In this document: positions 1 through 7,981 of the stretch, in pieces
Position numbering within the stretch: position 1 is the first letter of the stretch
How the letters are laid out: every line of letters begins with the position of its first letter
Assembly (NCBI GenBank): GCA_904419785.1
Contig: CAJFSY010000001.1
Span: 125,174-189,173 of the forward strand
Source: an uncultured Neglectibacter sp.
GTDB taxonomy: Bacteria; Bacillota; Clostridia; Oscillospirales; Acutalibacteraceae
DNA: 64,000 nt
Direction of reading: 5' to 3'
Made by a program: the position numbers and the translations under genes
Notes under the pieces: generated by a model
Databases searched by the model: none
What the model saw: only the letters and a program-made list of their open reading frames with translations
Told to the model about the DNA's origin: nothing

Positions 1-174
1 ACTGTCGAAACTGATGTCGCCGGTGGAAAAAACGTCGTGTCCCAAATGCACAGGATATTCCAACCGGTCTAGGGTATCTACGTTTCCCTTGGTCCACTGG
101 GAGACCCGCATCCGCACATTGTTAGAGCCGATCTCAATAACAGCAGCGGCACGAGCAGCGCTTTTTTTATTCAA
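1..174 (-). CDS. Ppx/GppA-family phosphatase, N-terminal fragment (cut by window edge)
   Basis: Only the first 58 codons are in the window; the gene runs off the left edge. The visible N-terminus contains AAAVIEIGSNNVRMRVSQW, which matches the opening strand and phosphate-binding loop (IDIGSNSVR) of exopolyphosphatase/guanosine pentaphosphate phosphatases, members of the ASKHA fold. The family hydrolyses polyphosphate or pppGpp. The start is a TTG at 174, chosen because an AGGAGG lies seven bases upstream on the minus strand. A promoter with TTGAAT, 17 bases and TATAAT sits upstream at 215-243. The loop has Glu where many relatives have Asp, so the exact substrate cannot be called from this fragment. 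Confidence 0.72.
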   Translation of the reverse strand, partial: MNKKSAARAAAVIEIGSNNVRMRVSQWTKGNVDTLDRLEYPVHLGHDVFSTGDISFDS

Positions 175-214
175 GGGGAATCCCTCCTAATTAATAAAGA
201 AAGAGTTTTGTCTC

Positions 215-243
215 ATTATACCAAAATAAGCAGGGTTATTCAA
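215..243 (-). promoter_or_regulatory. Promoter of the Ppx/GppA-type gene
   Basis: On the minus strand TTGAAT (238-243) is followed after exactly 17 bases by TATAAT (215-220), a near-consensus vegetative promoter about 40 bases before the TTG start codon. The rest of 244-385 is AT-rich spacer with no visible gene. Confidence 0.65.
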
Positions 244-385
244 ACCGGTTTTTCTTCATTTAACATGATTTTGAAGGGTTTTTACGTAAATTTAACAGAA
301 ACTTCCTATTTTTCTCTTAAAAACAGCTTAAAAAGACAAAACAATTCCATCTAAAAAATTTTTTTTAAAAAATTTCATTTTCCTC

Positions 386-414
386 TTGATTTTTTAAAAC
401 ACATAGGCTATAAT
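386..414 (+). promoter_or_regulatory. Promoter of tRNA-Ser
   Basis: TTGATT (386-391), 17-base spacer, TATAAT (409-414), ending 15 bases before the mature tRNA 5' end. Confidence 0.7.
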
Positions 415-429
415 ATACAAGCGTCACAC

Positions 430-515
430 GGAGAGGTATTCTAATGGTAAGGAGCCACATTGGAAATGTGGTGTGCCGCAAGGCATTGTGCGTTCGAGTC
501 GCATCCTCTCCGCCA
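430..515 (+). tRNA. tRNA-Ser (anticodon GGA)
   Basis: The acceptor stem GGAGAGG pairs with CCTCTCC, followed by discriminator G and an encoded CCA. The anticodon arm CCACA-TTGGAAA-TGTGG gives anticodon GGA, reading UCC/UCU serine codons. A long variable arm (class II tRNA) follows, and the T arm has a seven-base TTCGAGT loop closed by GTGCG/CGCAT. Length and arm order are those of a complete tRNA-Ser. It is expressed alone, with its own promoter and terminator. Confidence 0.95.
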
Positions 516-516
516 T

Positions 517-554
517 AAAACACTGAATTCTTTTTGGATTCAGTGTTTTTTTTA
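517..554 (+). terminator. Intrinsic terminator after tRNA-Ser
   Basis: AAAACACTGAAT pairs with ATTCAGTGTTTT and runs into a T tract directly downstream of the tRNA CCA end. Confidence 0.85.
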
Positions 555-564
555 TATTTTCCCC

Positions 565-594
565 TTGCCAGGAACATTGCGCTTGAGGTATGAT
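565..594 (+). promoter_or_regulatory. Promoter of asnS
   Basis: TTGCCA (565-570), 18-base spacer, TATGAT (589-594). It predicts a leader of only about 55 bases, too short for a T-box, and none is seen. Confidence 0.6.
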
Positions 595-622
595 TAGTAA
601 GTATTCGAAATTTAGCAAAGAG

Positions 623-656
623 AAGGAGGGAACAGCCCTTTGGGCTGTGACAGCAT
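623..656 (+). promoter_or_regulatory. asnS ribosome binding site with a hairpin between SD and start codon
   Basis: A strong Shine-Dalgarno AAGGAGGG (623-630) lies 26 bases from the ATG at 657, far beyond normal spacing. In between sits a perfect 7-bp hairpin, ACAGCCC (632-638), loop TTT, GGGCTGT (642-648). If folded it removes 17 bases and leaves an effective spacing of about nine. An in-frame TGA at 648-650 excludes an earlier start, and no SD serves a later one. Confidence 0.7.
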
Positions 657-2051
657 ATGAAAAGAGAAGAAGTGGCTTCGTTTTATAAGGATCTTTCCTC
701 TTATGCTGGAAAGACCGTCACTGTATGCGGTTGGGCCCGTTCTATCCGCGATTCCAAGACACTGGGTTTTATCGATTTGAACGATGGCACATCTTTTAAA
801 GGCGTGCAGGTAGTTTTTGAAGATGGGAAAATCGACAACTTTAAGGAAATTGCTTCTCAAAATGTGGGCGCTGCTTTGTGCGTGACCGGTACTCTGCTGG
901 CTACACCTGAGGCCAAGCAGCCTTTTGAGATCCACGCACAAAAAATTGTTGTGGAAGGGCCTTCCTCTCCGGAATATCCTTTGCAGAAGAAACGCCATAC
1001 GGTAGAGTTCCTTCGGACTATTGCTCATCTCCGACCCCGTACGAACCTGTATAGCGCGGCGTTCCGGGTGCGGTCCGCAGCCGCCTTTGGTGTTCATAAA
1101 TTTTTCCAGGAAAATGGCTTTGTTTATGCGCATACACCGATCATCACCGGCAGTGACTGTGAGGGCGCGGGGGAGATGTTCCAGGTAACTACATTGGATA
1201 TGGAAAACTTGCCTCACACCGAAGAAGGAACCGTAAACTACAAGGAAGATTTCTTCCAGAAACCCACTTCTTTAACGGTTTCCGGCCAGTTGGAGGCTGA
1301 ATGCATGGCCATGGGTTTCGGAAAAGTATATACATTTGGTCCGACTTTCCGGGCTGAGCGTTCTTATACGCAGCGCCACGCGGCAGAATTTTGGATGATC
1401 GAGCCGGAAATGGCTTTTGCAGATTTGACCGACGATATGGATGTCATTGAGGCGGCGATCAAATATGTTATCCGCTATGTGCTGGAGACCTGTCCTCAGG
1501 ATATGGAATTCTGCAATACCTTTGTAGATAAAGGCCTGTTAGATCGTCTGCGTCACGTTGCAGATTCCGACTTTGTACGAGTCAGCTATACTGACGCTGT
1601 TAAGATTTTAGAGCCCCATAATGATGAATTTGAGTACAAGGTTTCTTGGGGCGTAGACCTTCAAACAGAGCATGAAAAGTTCTTGACTGAAAAGCATTTC
1701 GGTAAGCCTGTGTTTGTCACCGATTATCCCAAGGAGATCAAAGCGTTCTATATGCGTTTGAACGATGACGGAAAGACCGTTGCCGCTACAGACTTGTTAG
1801 TTCCGGGTATCGGAGAACTGGTGGGCGCCAGCCAGCGCGAAGAGCGTTATGATGTTTTGCTGCAGCGTATTCGGGAGCTGGGTCTTAACGAGGAAGACTA
1901 TTGGTGGTATTTGGATTTGCGCCGTTTTGGCGGAAACAAGCACGCAGGTTTTGGCATTGGCTTTGAGCGTTTAGTAATGTATCTTACAGGTATTGCGAAT
2001 ATTCGCGACGTGTTGCCTTTCCCCAGAACTACGGGCGTGGCAGAATTTTAA
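657..2051 (+). CDS. asnS: Asparagine--tRNA ligase
   Basis: Class II aminoacyl-tRNA synthetase that charges tRNA-Asn with asparagine in the cytoplasm. The 464-residue protein has an N-terminal OB-fold anticodon-binding domain (about residues 17-105, with [14 protein letters not shown]), then the catalytic core: motif 2 with TFRAERS and [11 protein letters not shown] near 225-245, and motif 3 [15 protein letters not shown] near 431-445. Length and ending (VLPFPRTTG) are typical of AsnRS and distinguish it from AspRS. The ATG is preceded by an unusual hairpin-bridged ribosome binding site. It is a single-gene unit with its own promoter and terminator. Confidence 0.96.
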   Translation: MKREEVASFYKDLSSYAGKTVTVCGWARSIRDSKTLGFIDLNDGTSFKGVQVVFEDGKIDNFKEIASQNVGAALCVTGTLLATPEAKQPFEIHAQKIVVEGPSSPEYPLQKKRHTVEFLRTIAHLRPRTNLYSAAFRVRSAAAFGVHKFFQENGFVYAHTPIITGSDCEGAGEMFQVTTLDMENLPHTEEGTVNYKEDFFQKPTSLTVSGQLEAECMAMGFGKVYTFGPTFRAERSYTQRHAAEFWMIEPEMAFADLTDDMDVIEAAIKYVIRYVLETCPQDMEFCNTFVDKGLLDRLRHVADSDFVRVSYTDAVKILEPHNDEFEYKVSWGVDLQTEHEKFLTEKHFGKPVFVTDYPKEIKAFYMRLNDDGKTVAATDLLVPGIGELVGASQREERYDVLLQRIRELGLNEEDYWWYLDLRRFGGNKHAGFGIGFERLVMYLTGIANIRDVLPFPRTTGVAEF

Positions 2052-2077
2052 GGTAAAAACCATACCGTGGTATTAAA

Positions 2078-2110
2078 AAAAGACGGCAGAGCATTCTGCC
2101 GTCTTTTTTA
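2078..2110 (+). terminator. Terminator after asnS
   Basis: AGACGGCAGA (2081-2090) and TCTGCCGTCT form a 10-bp stem with loop GCAT, flanked by A and T tracts. Confidence 0.9.
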
Positions 2111-2218
2111 ATATCCATAGTTTTTGGGAAAGGGGATAACCCTCCATTTTTGGCAATTAGCTGAAAAATAGAAAGAAAGGTGGGAAAAACCTCTCTTTTA
2201 TAAGCATGCCACACTTAT

Positions 2219-2270
2219 TTGACACTCTCCGATTGGAAGCGTATAATATAGTTTGAAATCAAACTATATT
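2219..2270 (+). promoter_or_regulatory. marR promoter with overlapping palindromic operator
   Basis: TTGACA (2219-2224), 17 bases, TATAAT (2242-2247): a full consensus promoter. A perfect inverted repeat with 12-bp arms, AATATAGTTTGA (2245-2256) and TCAAACTATATT (2259-2270), begins inside the -10 and covers the transcription start. This is the classical layout for autorepression by a MarR dimer; binding by the adjacent MarR protein is inferred. Confidence 0.8.
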
Positions 2271-2295
2271 CAAAAGCAGGATAGAAGGGAACGCA

Positions 2296-2727
2296 ATGCT
2301 GGATTCGCAACTGCATTTTCTGCTACTGCGTTGTTATCATAACAGCGCCAGGCTTATTGCTCAAAGGACTCAAGCATTGGGATTGCTTTCAGGACAGCCC
2401 AAAATCCTGGAATGCCTACGGGAAAGTGATGGACGCACACCCAAAGAAATGGGGCGGAAGTGCGGGCTCGATAAATCCACTATTACCAGCTTGTTGGGCA
2501 AAATGGAACATCAAGGGCTGATCCGTCGTGAGACACATGCTACCGATAAACGGTCCGTGCGGATTTATCTCACCGAGGAAGGCAAAGAAAAAGCACAACA
2601 GGTGGAGAAGATTTGTCTGGAAGTAGACAGGCGTGCATTAGAAGCCTTTTCCCCGGAGGAACGGGAGGAATTATTGGGTTCCCTAAGGAATGTCCTGGGC
2701 GCTTTGGAGGGAATTTCGAATGCATAA
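2296..2727 (+). CDS. MarR-family transcriptional regulator
   Basis: The 143-residue protein has the winged-helix layout of MarR repressors: recognition helix region GLDKSTITSLLGKMEHQGLI near residues 55-75 and wing TDKRSVRIYLTEEG near 85-98, with dimerisation helices at both ends. MarR proteins release DNA on binding small phenolic or oxidant ligands; no ligand can be named here. The gene sits directly downstream of a perfect palindrome that overlaps its promoter and overlaps the next gene by eight bases, so it probably represses itself together with that membrane protein. Confidence 0.9.
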   Translation: MLDSQLHFLLLRCYHNSARLIAQRTQALGLLSGQPKILECLRESDGRTPKEMGRKCGLDKSTITSLLGKMEHQGLIRRETHATDKRSVRIYLTEEGKEKAQQVEKICLEVDRRALEAFSPEEREELLGSLRNVLGALEGISNA

Positions 2728-3379
2728 TCTTGTCCGTCGATATCTTTACTTCTTGTTGGGGCTTGCCATCAATTCTTTTGGAATTGCGTTTATCACCAAA
2801 AGCGCTCTAGGTACGTCTCAGATTTCCAGTGTGCCTTATGTGTTCAGCTTGCAATTCACGCAGTTCAGTTTTGGCGGTTGGAGCTTCATTATGAATATGG
2901 CGTACATTTTTTTACAGATTGCCATCCTGCGCAAGAAGTTCCAGCCGATTCAGCTATTGCAAATCGCCGTGAATGTGCTTTTCAGCAGCTTTATCGATGT
3001 GGGGATACTGTTACTTCAGTGGTTCAATCCGGTTTCCTGGCCGTTGCGTTTGGCGAGCTTGGCGATTGGTTGCGTGATTTTGGCCATCGGCATCAGTATT
3101 GAGGTAGCTCCCGGAGTGGTAGTTGTCCCGGGCGAAGGCATTGTGCGGACTATCTCCCAAGTAAAGGGATGGGATTTCGGCGTGGTGAAGATTGCTTTTG
3201 ACTTGACTTTGATTTGCATCGCATTGATTTTTTCTCTGTTGTTTTTCCATGGCTTACGAGGATTGGGCTTAGGAACACTGATTTCTGCCCTTACCGTTGG
3301 CAAATTAGTTTCCGTTGTCAATCATAAGTTTCCCTTGATAGATCATATCCGCAAACTGGCCGTTGTCCCCGCGGAGTGA
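2720..3379 (+). CDS. YczE/YyaS/YitT-type integral membrane protein (DUF6198-like)
   Basis: About 219 residues with roughly five to six hydrophobic segments and the family-like stretches GIAFITKSALGTSQISSVPY near the N-terminus and PGEGIVRTISQ in the middle. Relatives such as B. subtilis YczE are membrane proteins of unknown mechanism, often adjacent to regulators. The start at 2720 is chosen over an upstream in-frame ATG because GGAGG sits nine bases before it; the gene then overlaps marR by eight bases, implying translational coupling. Transport function is not shown by the sequence. Confidence 0.8.
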   Translation: MHNLVRRYLYFLLGLAINSFGIAFITKSALGTSQISSVPYVFSLQFTQFSFGGWSFIMNMAYIFLQIAILRKKFQPIQLLQIAVNVLFSSFIDVGILLLQWFNPVSWPLRLASLAIGCVILAIGISIEVAPGVVVVPGEGIVRTISQVKGWDFGVVKIAFDLTLICIALIFSLLFFHGLRGLGLGTLISALTVGKLVSVVNHKFPLIDHIRKLAVVPAE

Positions 3380-3401
3380 TTGTTCATCAACATAAGCTAT
3401 A

Positions 3402-3448
3402 ATAAAAAGAACCCTGTGACTACAAGCGCCACAGGGTTCCTTTTATTA
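3402..3448. terminator. Bidirectional terminator between convergent genes
   Basis: GAACCCTGTG (3409-3418) pairs with CACAGGGTTC (3430-3439), flanked by AATAAAA and TTTTATT, so it can stop transcription from both sides. Confidence 0.88.
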
Positions 3449-3478
3449 TATGCAGTACACTCGACAGACAAAAATATT

Positions 3479-4885
3479 TTACTCTTGACCGTCCCAGCAA
3501 TAAGTACAAAGCTTACTTTTGTCAATCCCAACTGATTCGATCATGTCATCCAGCCGGTGATAACGCAGGGAAGTGAAGTTCAATTTCTTCCCGATGTATT
3601 CCAACATAGCATTATACTCGCCGCTCTCCGGATCGGCATATTTGGCAAGGTTTGCGGGCTCTTCCGTGCCTTCCATTTCTTTGATAACCTGGCGGGTGAT
3701 CAGATCCATTACAGAAGTAGAACGGGAGAAGTTCAAATACTTACAGCCATAAAGCAGGGGAGGGCAAGCAGGCCGTACATGGACTTCTCGAGCGCCGCTT
3801 TGGTACAGAAATTCTGTAGTTTCACGAAGCTGTGTGCCACGAACGATGGAGTCGTCAATCAGAAGAAGGCTTCTATTTTGAATCAACTCGTGTACCGGAA
3901 TCAGTTTCATCTTTGCGATAAGATTCCGCTGGCTTTGGATAGTGGGCATGAACGAACGGGGCCAGGTAGGCGTATATTTGATGAAAGGCCGGGAAAAGGG
4001 AATACCAGACTCGTTGGCGTAGCCGATAGCATGGGCTGTTCCGGAATCAGGCACGCCGGCAACCGTATCAGGATGGGCATCATCCCGACGGGCCAGCATA
4101 GCGCCGCAGCGATAACGCATTTCCTCAACACTAACACCTTCATAAGAAGAGGACGGGTAGCCGTAATACACCCACAAGAAGGTACAGATTTTCATCTCTT
4201 TGCCAGGCTGGGCCAAAGTTTTGACCCCTTCGGCTGTGATAACCGCAATTTCACCCGGTCCCAGCTCCCGTTCTTGTGTATAGCCTAAATTTAGATAAGC
4301 GAAGCTCTCAAAAGACACGCAATACGCGCCATCTTTTTTACCAATCGCTACGGGAGTACGGCCCAGCTTGTCCCGGGTAGCTAAAATCCCCTTGGGGGTC
4401 ATGATCAGCATGGTCATGGAACCATCGATAACCTCTTGCGCATACTGAATGCCTTCGATTAGATTTTCTTTCTGGTTGATAACAGAAGCTACCACTTCTG
4501 TGGCGTTTACATCGCCGCCGCTCATCTCTAAAAAATGAGAATGGCCGCCACGGAAGAGCTGTTCCACGATCTTTTCCGTATTATTGATCTTGCCCACGGT
4601 TACGATCGCATAAGTGCCATGGTGAGAGCGTACGATCAAAGGCTGGGGTTCATAATCTGAAATGCAGCCAATGCCGATGTGGCCCTTCATACTGGAAACA
4701 TCTTTGTCAAACTTTGTGCGGAAAGGGGAGTTCTCAATGTTGTGGATAGCACGGTCAAACCCTCTTTCCGGATCGTAAACCGCCATGCCCGCACGGCGAG
4801 TTCCCAGATGGGAGTGGTAGTCTGTTCCGAAGAACAGGTCAAACATGCAGTCCTCTTTAGAAGCGACGCCAAAAAATCCGCCCAT
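3479..4885 (-). CDS. PurF-like protein (amidophosphoribosyltransferase homologue without the catalytic cysteine)
   Basis: The 468-residue protein has the two-domain layout of glutamine PRPP amidotransferase, the first enzyme of purine synthesis. The phosphoribosyltransferase half is intact, with PRPP motif LLIDDSIVRGT near residues 340-352. Cysteines near 234, 376/383 and at 460 and 463 (CTYC) resemble the 4Fe-4S ligands of the Bacillus-type enzyme. The N-terminal glutaminase half is abnormal: mature PurF begins with a nucleophilic Cys (MCG-FG), whereas this reads MGGFFGV, and the oxyanion-hole NG is replaced (VTVGKINN). The start at 4885 has a good SD five bases upstream; the open frame further upstream is unlikely coding. 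It stands alone, away from other pur genes. It may use ammonia or have a different role. Confidence 0.85.
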   Translation of the reverse strand: MGGFFGVASKEDCMFDLFFGTDYHSHLGTRRAGMAVYDPERGFDRAIHNIENSPFRTKFDKDVSSMKGHIGIGCISDYEPQPLIVRSHHGTYAIVTVGKINNTEKIVEQLFRGGHSHFLEMSGGDVNATEVVASVINQKENLIEGIQYAQEVIDGSMTMLIMTPKGILATRDKLGRTPVAIGKKDGAYCVSFESFAYLNLGYTQERELGPGEIAVITAEGVKTLAQPGKEMKICTFLWVYYGYPSSSYEGVSVEEMRYRCGAMLARRDDAHPDTVAGVPDSGTAHAIGYANESGIPFSRPFIKYTPTWPRSFMPTIQSQRNLIAKMKLIPVHELIQNRSLLLIDDSIVRGTQLRETTEFLYQSGAREVHVRPACPPLLYGCKYLNFSRSTSVMDLITRQVIKEMEGTEEPANLAKYADPESGEYNAMLEYIGKKLNFTSLRYHRLDDMIESVGIDKSKLCTYCWDGQE

Positions 4886-4939
4886 AAAATTCCTCCATGC
4901 AATAAGGTTAGAAGTGTGTTTTTGCTTACGACGGCACAT

Positions 4940-4968
4940 ATTATAGCATGTTTTTTGGCAAACTACAA
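4940..4968 (-). promoter_or_regulatory. Promoter of the PurF-like gene
   Basis: Minus strand TTGTAG (4963-4968), 17 bases, TATAAT (4940-4945). The leader of about 50 bases shows no riboswitch. Confidence 0.6.
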
Positions 4969-5086
4969 ACAATTTAGAGAGTTCTTTTCGCTGTTTGTAG
5001 AAGTTGAGCAAGGTTGCACAGAAAAGGATAACAGAAGAGTATAGGCTCATACAAAACGTAAAAAATGCAAGAGAGATAAAATCGAC

Positions 5087-5115
5087 TTGCATTTTTGAGG
5101 CAAATAGAGTACAAT
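5087..5115 (+). promoter_or_regulatory. Promoter of the aminotransferase gene
   Basis: TTGCAT (5087-5092), 17 bases, TACAAT (5110-5115), about 75 bases before the chosen start codon. Confidence 0.65.
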
Positions 5116-5191
5116 ATTAAAAGTTTACTGTTTTGAAATGATAAGGCACAATGTTTTTCGATTCAAATTCAAAATAATGGGAGATGTTGTG

Positions 5192-6475
5192 ATGAAGCTG
5201 GCTTTACAAACAAATGAGGAACTAACAAAGATTCATCAAGAGGCTGTAAAACAATATGAAGATTTTAAAAGCCTGGGTCTGCAACTGAACATGGCGCGGG
5301 GAAAACCTTGCGCTGAGCAGCTGGATTTGGCGTTGGGTGTTTTGGAGGCTCTTCGGGCGCGCAGTGAGTTTGCCAATTCTAATGGTGATGACTGCCGCAA
5401 TTATGGTGTATGGAATGGTTTGCCGGAAATGCGGGAGATTTTCAGCAAGATGATGGAAGTCCCCGCAGATTTGATCATCTTGGGGAACAACTCCAGTTTG
5501 CAGATGATGTTCGATTGCATTTCCCAAGGGTTTACTCATGGGTTTGGAGGCTGCCAGCCTTGGTGCAAGCAAGAGAAAGTGAAGTTCTTATGTCCGTCTC
5601 CAGGATATGATCGCCATTTCGGGGTGACGGAATACTTCGGTTTTGAAATGATTCCCATCCCCATGCTTAAGACTGGGCCGGATATGGACTTGATCGAACG
5701 GTTGGTGGCAGAGGATGATACCATTAAAGGCTGCTGGTGCGTGCCGAAATATTCCAACCCTACCGGGATTACTTATTCCGACGAAACCGTGCGGCGGTTT
5801 GCCGCGTTGAAGCCTGCCGCTAAAGATTTTCGTATCATGTGGGATAACGCCTACTGTGTCCACGATCTAACAGATACCCCCGATACGCTTCTCAATCTTT
5901 ATGACGAGTGTTTGAAATATGGCACAGAAGATCATGTGCTGTTTTTTGCATCTACCTCCAAGATTTCCTTCCCCGGAGCAGGTGTGGCTGCTTTGGGAGC
6001 CAGCAAGTCCAACATCGAGGACTTGAAGCGCCGTATTACCACGCAAACGATTGGCCCGGATAAACTCAATCAGCTGCGGCACATTTTGTTCCTTCACGAT
6101 ATTAACGGGGTATACTCGTTGATGCAGGGACATCGTGAGATCTTAGAGCCTAAATTCCATATAGTAGAAGATTCTCTGGAACATGAGCTTGGAGAGTTGG
6201 GAATCGCCAAATGGAGCGAACCCAACGGTGGTTATTTCGTCAACTTGGATGTGATGAACGGCTGTGCCAAGCGTGTTGTTTCTCTCTGTAAAGAGGCAGG
6301 AGTCATTCTTACCGATGCCGGAGCAACGTTCCCATATGGCGCAGACCCCAACGATAGCAATATCCGTATTGCTCCCAGTTTTCCGCCCCAAGAGGAGCTT
6401 CGTCAAGCGATGCACCTGCTTTGTATCTGTGTAAGACTGGCTGCTAGTGAGAAGTTGCTTTCAGAACGTTATTAA
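5192..6475 (+). CDS. PLP-dependent aminotransferase, aspartate aminotransferase type Ic
   Basis: A fold type I aminotransferase of 427 residues. PLP features visible are PKYSNPTG (the Asn that contacts the cofactor ring), the Asp/Tyr pair in MWDNAYCVHDL, and the Schiff-base lysine in ASTSKISFPGAG. The overall sequence (LNMARGKPCAEQLDLA near the N-terminus, NYGVWNGLPEMREIF) belongs to the divergent family containing the Corynebacterium AspT, which interconverts aspartate and 2-oxoglutarate with oxaloacetate and glutamate. The ATG at 5192 is chosen over one 18 codons upstream because GGGAG lies eight bases before it. It has its own promoter and terminator. Substrate is inferred from family. Confidence 0.86.
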   Translation: MKLALQTNEELTKIHQEAVKQYEDFKSLGLQLNMARGKPCAEQLDLALGVLEALRARSEFANSNGDDCRNYGVWNGLPEMREIFSKMMEVPADLIILGNNSSLQMMFDCISQGFTHGFGGCQPWCKQEKVKFLCPSPGYDRHFGVTEYFGFEMIPIPMLKTGPDMDLIERLVAEDDTIKGCWCVPKYSNPTGITYSDETVRRFAALKPAAKDFRIMWDNAYCVHDLTDTPDTLLNLYDECLKYGTEDHVLFFASTSKISFPGAGVAALGASKSNIEDLKRRITTQTIGPDKLNQLRHILFLHDINGVYSLMQGHREILEPKFHIVEDSLEHELGELGIAKWSEPNGGYFVNLDVMNGCAKRVVSLCKEAGVILTDAGATFPYGADPNDSNIRIAPSFPPQEELRQAMHLLCICVRLAASEKLLSERY

Positions 6476-6481
6476 AACAGG

Positions 6482-6512
6482 AAAAGAGCTGCTTTGATGC
6501 AGCTCTTTTTTA
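6482..6512. terminator. Bidirectional terminator
   Basis: AAAAGAGCTGC, loop TTTGAT, GCAGCTCTTTTT between the convergent aminotransferase and YtvI-type genes. Confidence 0.9.
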
Positions 6513-7616
6513 CGTGGTTTTTGTTTGGCTGTTTTCCTGGAGCCCATGATGTTTTTCTACCAAGGGGGGCAACGCCCCGGTTTCTAGGAACGCCGCGTAA
6601 AGCGTGCAAAGTCCAAGCACATAAAAGAGAATCCAAATGCTGCGCCCTACCAACGAAAAATAGATTGCCGCCAAAGTGGCAAGGGGATGAATTTTCACAG
6701 TGGAAGCCACCAGTTTTGGCTCGATCACTTGCCGGATACATGTGATAATCAGCCATCCAATAGCGATTCCCGCAGCTTTGGCGTAATGGCCGATCAGCAG
6801 CTGGTAAATGGCGACTGGGGCTAGTACGATTCCTGGGCCGAGGATGGGCAGTACATCCGCTACCGCTGTTACAATCCCAATAATCAGGGGGTAGGGGACG
6901 CCAAGCACGGCCATAATCACACAAGTTTGACAGAAAGTGAGAAAATAAAGGAACAGATAGGAGAGAAGATATTTGCGCCCCGTGTCTCCGGAGTTTTTCA
7001 CGGCACTCTTTACGTGGAACGCCGCTGTTTCTGAAAGAAATCCCCGTCCCCAACTTAAGATTTTTTTCATATCCCTTGCAAAGAAAAACGCAGCGCATAC
7101 CGCCACAATGATGAGGGTCACTACCGTGGGGAGAGAGGTGAGAAGGTTCAAAGCAGCACCCATACAAGTTGTTATCAGATCCATGCTGTTTTGCAGAGTT
7201 TCCAAAATCTCTTGTTTGTGAAGCTCTAAAAATTCCAAATTGAATTGTCCTAAAAATGCCCCGGCTTGATTGAGGAATTCCGTTACTGGTTCTGAGAACT
7301 CTGCGAATCCATTTTGTGAAACCCGGGTCAAAAAAGCTGTGATTTCCCTTACAGCCAGAATCCCCAATAAAGACAACACTCCGCATAAAACAAGTAGTGC
7401 AATGGTTGTGGCCAGCAGTGTGGCGCCGCCCCGAGGAAAATGAAATCGTTTTTGGAAGAATTTGATTACAGGCTGGATCGTGAGAGCAATGAGAAAACCG
7501 ACGAGAAAGGGGAGCGTATAGAAAAAAGTTTTTACCCATAGGAGGAAAATCAGGGAGTAGCCCGCGAAAAAAAACAACAATGGAAGCAGACGCTTCCAGC
7601 GCGCTAATTGAAACAT
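6510..7616 (-). CDS. ytvI: AI-2E family / YtvI-type integral membrane protein
   Basis: The 368-residue protein has about seven to eight hydrophobic segments and the PF01594 pattern: two N-terminal helices, a central amphipathic region (residues about 95-150), then a C-terminal membrane block containing VLGVPYPLIIGIVTAVADVLPILGPG, the family hallmark, and RQVIEPKLVAS. Length and arrangement fit the sporulation-associated YtvI subgroup rather than the AI-2 exporter TqsA. A consensus AAGGAGGGG lies just before the ATG. YtvI's biochemical role is unknown; membership of the subgroup is moderately sure. Confidence 0.8.
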   Translation of the reverse strand: MFQLARWKRLLPLLFFFAGYSLIFLLWVKTFFYTLPFLVGFLIALTIQPVIKFFQKRFHFPRGGATLLATTIALLVLCGVLSLLGILAVREITAFLTRVSQNGFAEFSEPVTEFLNQAGAFLGQFNLEFLELHKQEILETLQNSMDLITTCMGAALNLLTSLPTVVTLIIVAVCAAFFFARDMKKILSWGRGFLSETAAFHVKSAVKNSGDTGRKYLLSYLFLYFLTFCQTCVIMAVLGVPYPLIIGIVTAVADVLPILGPGIVLAPVAIYQLLIGHYAKAAGIAIGWLIITCIRQVIEPKLVASTVKIHPLATLAAIYFSLVGRSIWILFYVLGLCTLYAAFLETGALPPLVEKHHGLQENSQTKTT

Positions 7617-7689
7617 GGCATCCCCTCCTTCACAAGCGTTTCCTTTATGTAGTATGAGCTTGTTTAGGGTGATATACGCGATAGAAACA

Positions 7690-7722
7690 AAAAAAGTCCC
7701 CGCATGGTACTATGCGGGGAAG
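7690..7722 (-). terminator. Terminator after the Xre regulator
   Basis: On the minus strand CCCCGCAT, a short loop, ATGCGGGG and then ACTTTTTTT, directly after the stop codon. Confidence 0.85.
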
Positions 7723-7723
7723 C

Positions 7724-7975
7724 TCATTTTTCTTCGCCAGTCAAAAGCCATTGAACAGATACGCTTAAAATATCTGAAAGAGCCAAAAGCTCAAAATCAG
7801 TGACATAACGGATTTGTCCTTCTAATTTTGAAAGGCCCGATGCGCTGAGGTCCACGCCACGCACTTGTAACTGAGCCAGCAGTTCTTTCTGTTTCATGCC
7901 CTGCTCTTTGCGAGCGGTTTCTACGCGTGCGCCAATCAAATTTTTACTTCCTAATGGTTGATTGCGTAGCCTCAT
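7724..7975 (-). CDS. Small Xre-family helix-turn-helix regulator
   Basis: About 83 residues making up a single HTH_3 domain: IGARVETARKEQGMKQKELLAQL then LSASGLSKLEGQIRYVTDFELLALSDILSVSVQWLLTGE, which is the helix-turn-helix plus the terminal helix typical of stand-alone Cro/CI-like regulators. No sensor domain follows. GGAGG is 11 bases from this ATG and five from an in-frame TTG two codons earlier, so the start could be at 7981. It is divergent from pncB across a 260-base AT-rich gap and may regulate that promoter; this is inference. Confidence 0.82.
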   Translation of the reverse strand: MRLRNQPLGSKNLIGARVETARKEQGMKQKELLAQLQVRGVDLSASGLSKLEGQIRYVTDFELLALSDILSVSVQWLLTGEEK

Positions 7976-7981
7976 GGCCAA

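Noticed and set aside
515-656. T-box leader for asnS
   Set aside because: The leader is only about 55 bases and has no T-box sequence or terminator pair.
6472-7539. Long minus-strand frame of 355 codons
   Set aside because: It overlaps the YtvI-type gene in another frame, its translation is Cys/His/Ser/Arg rich without any fold signature, and it lacks an SD.
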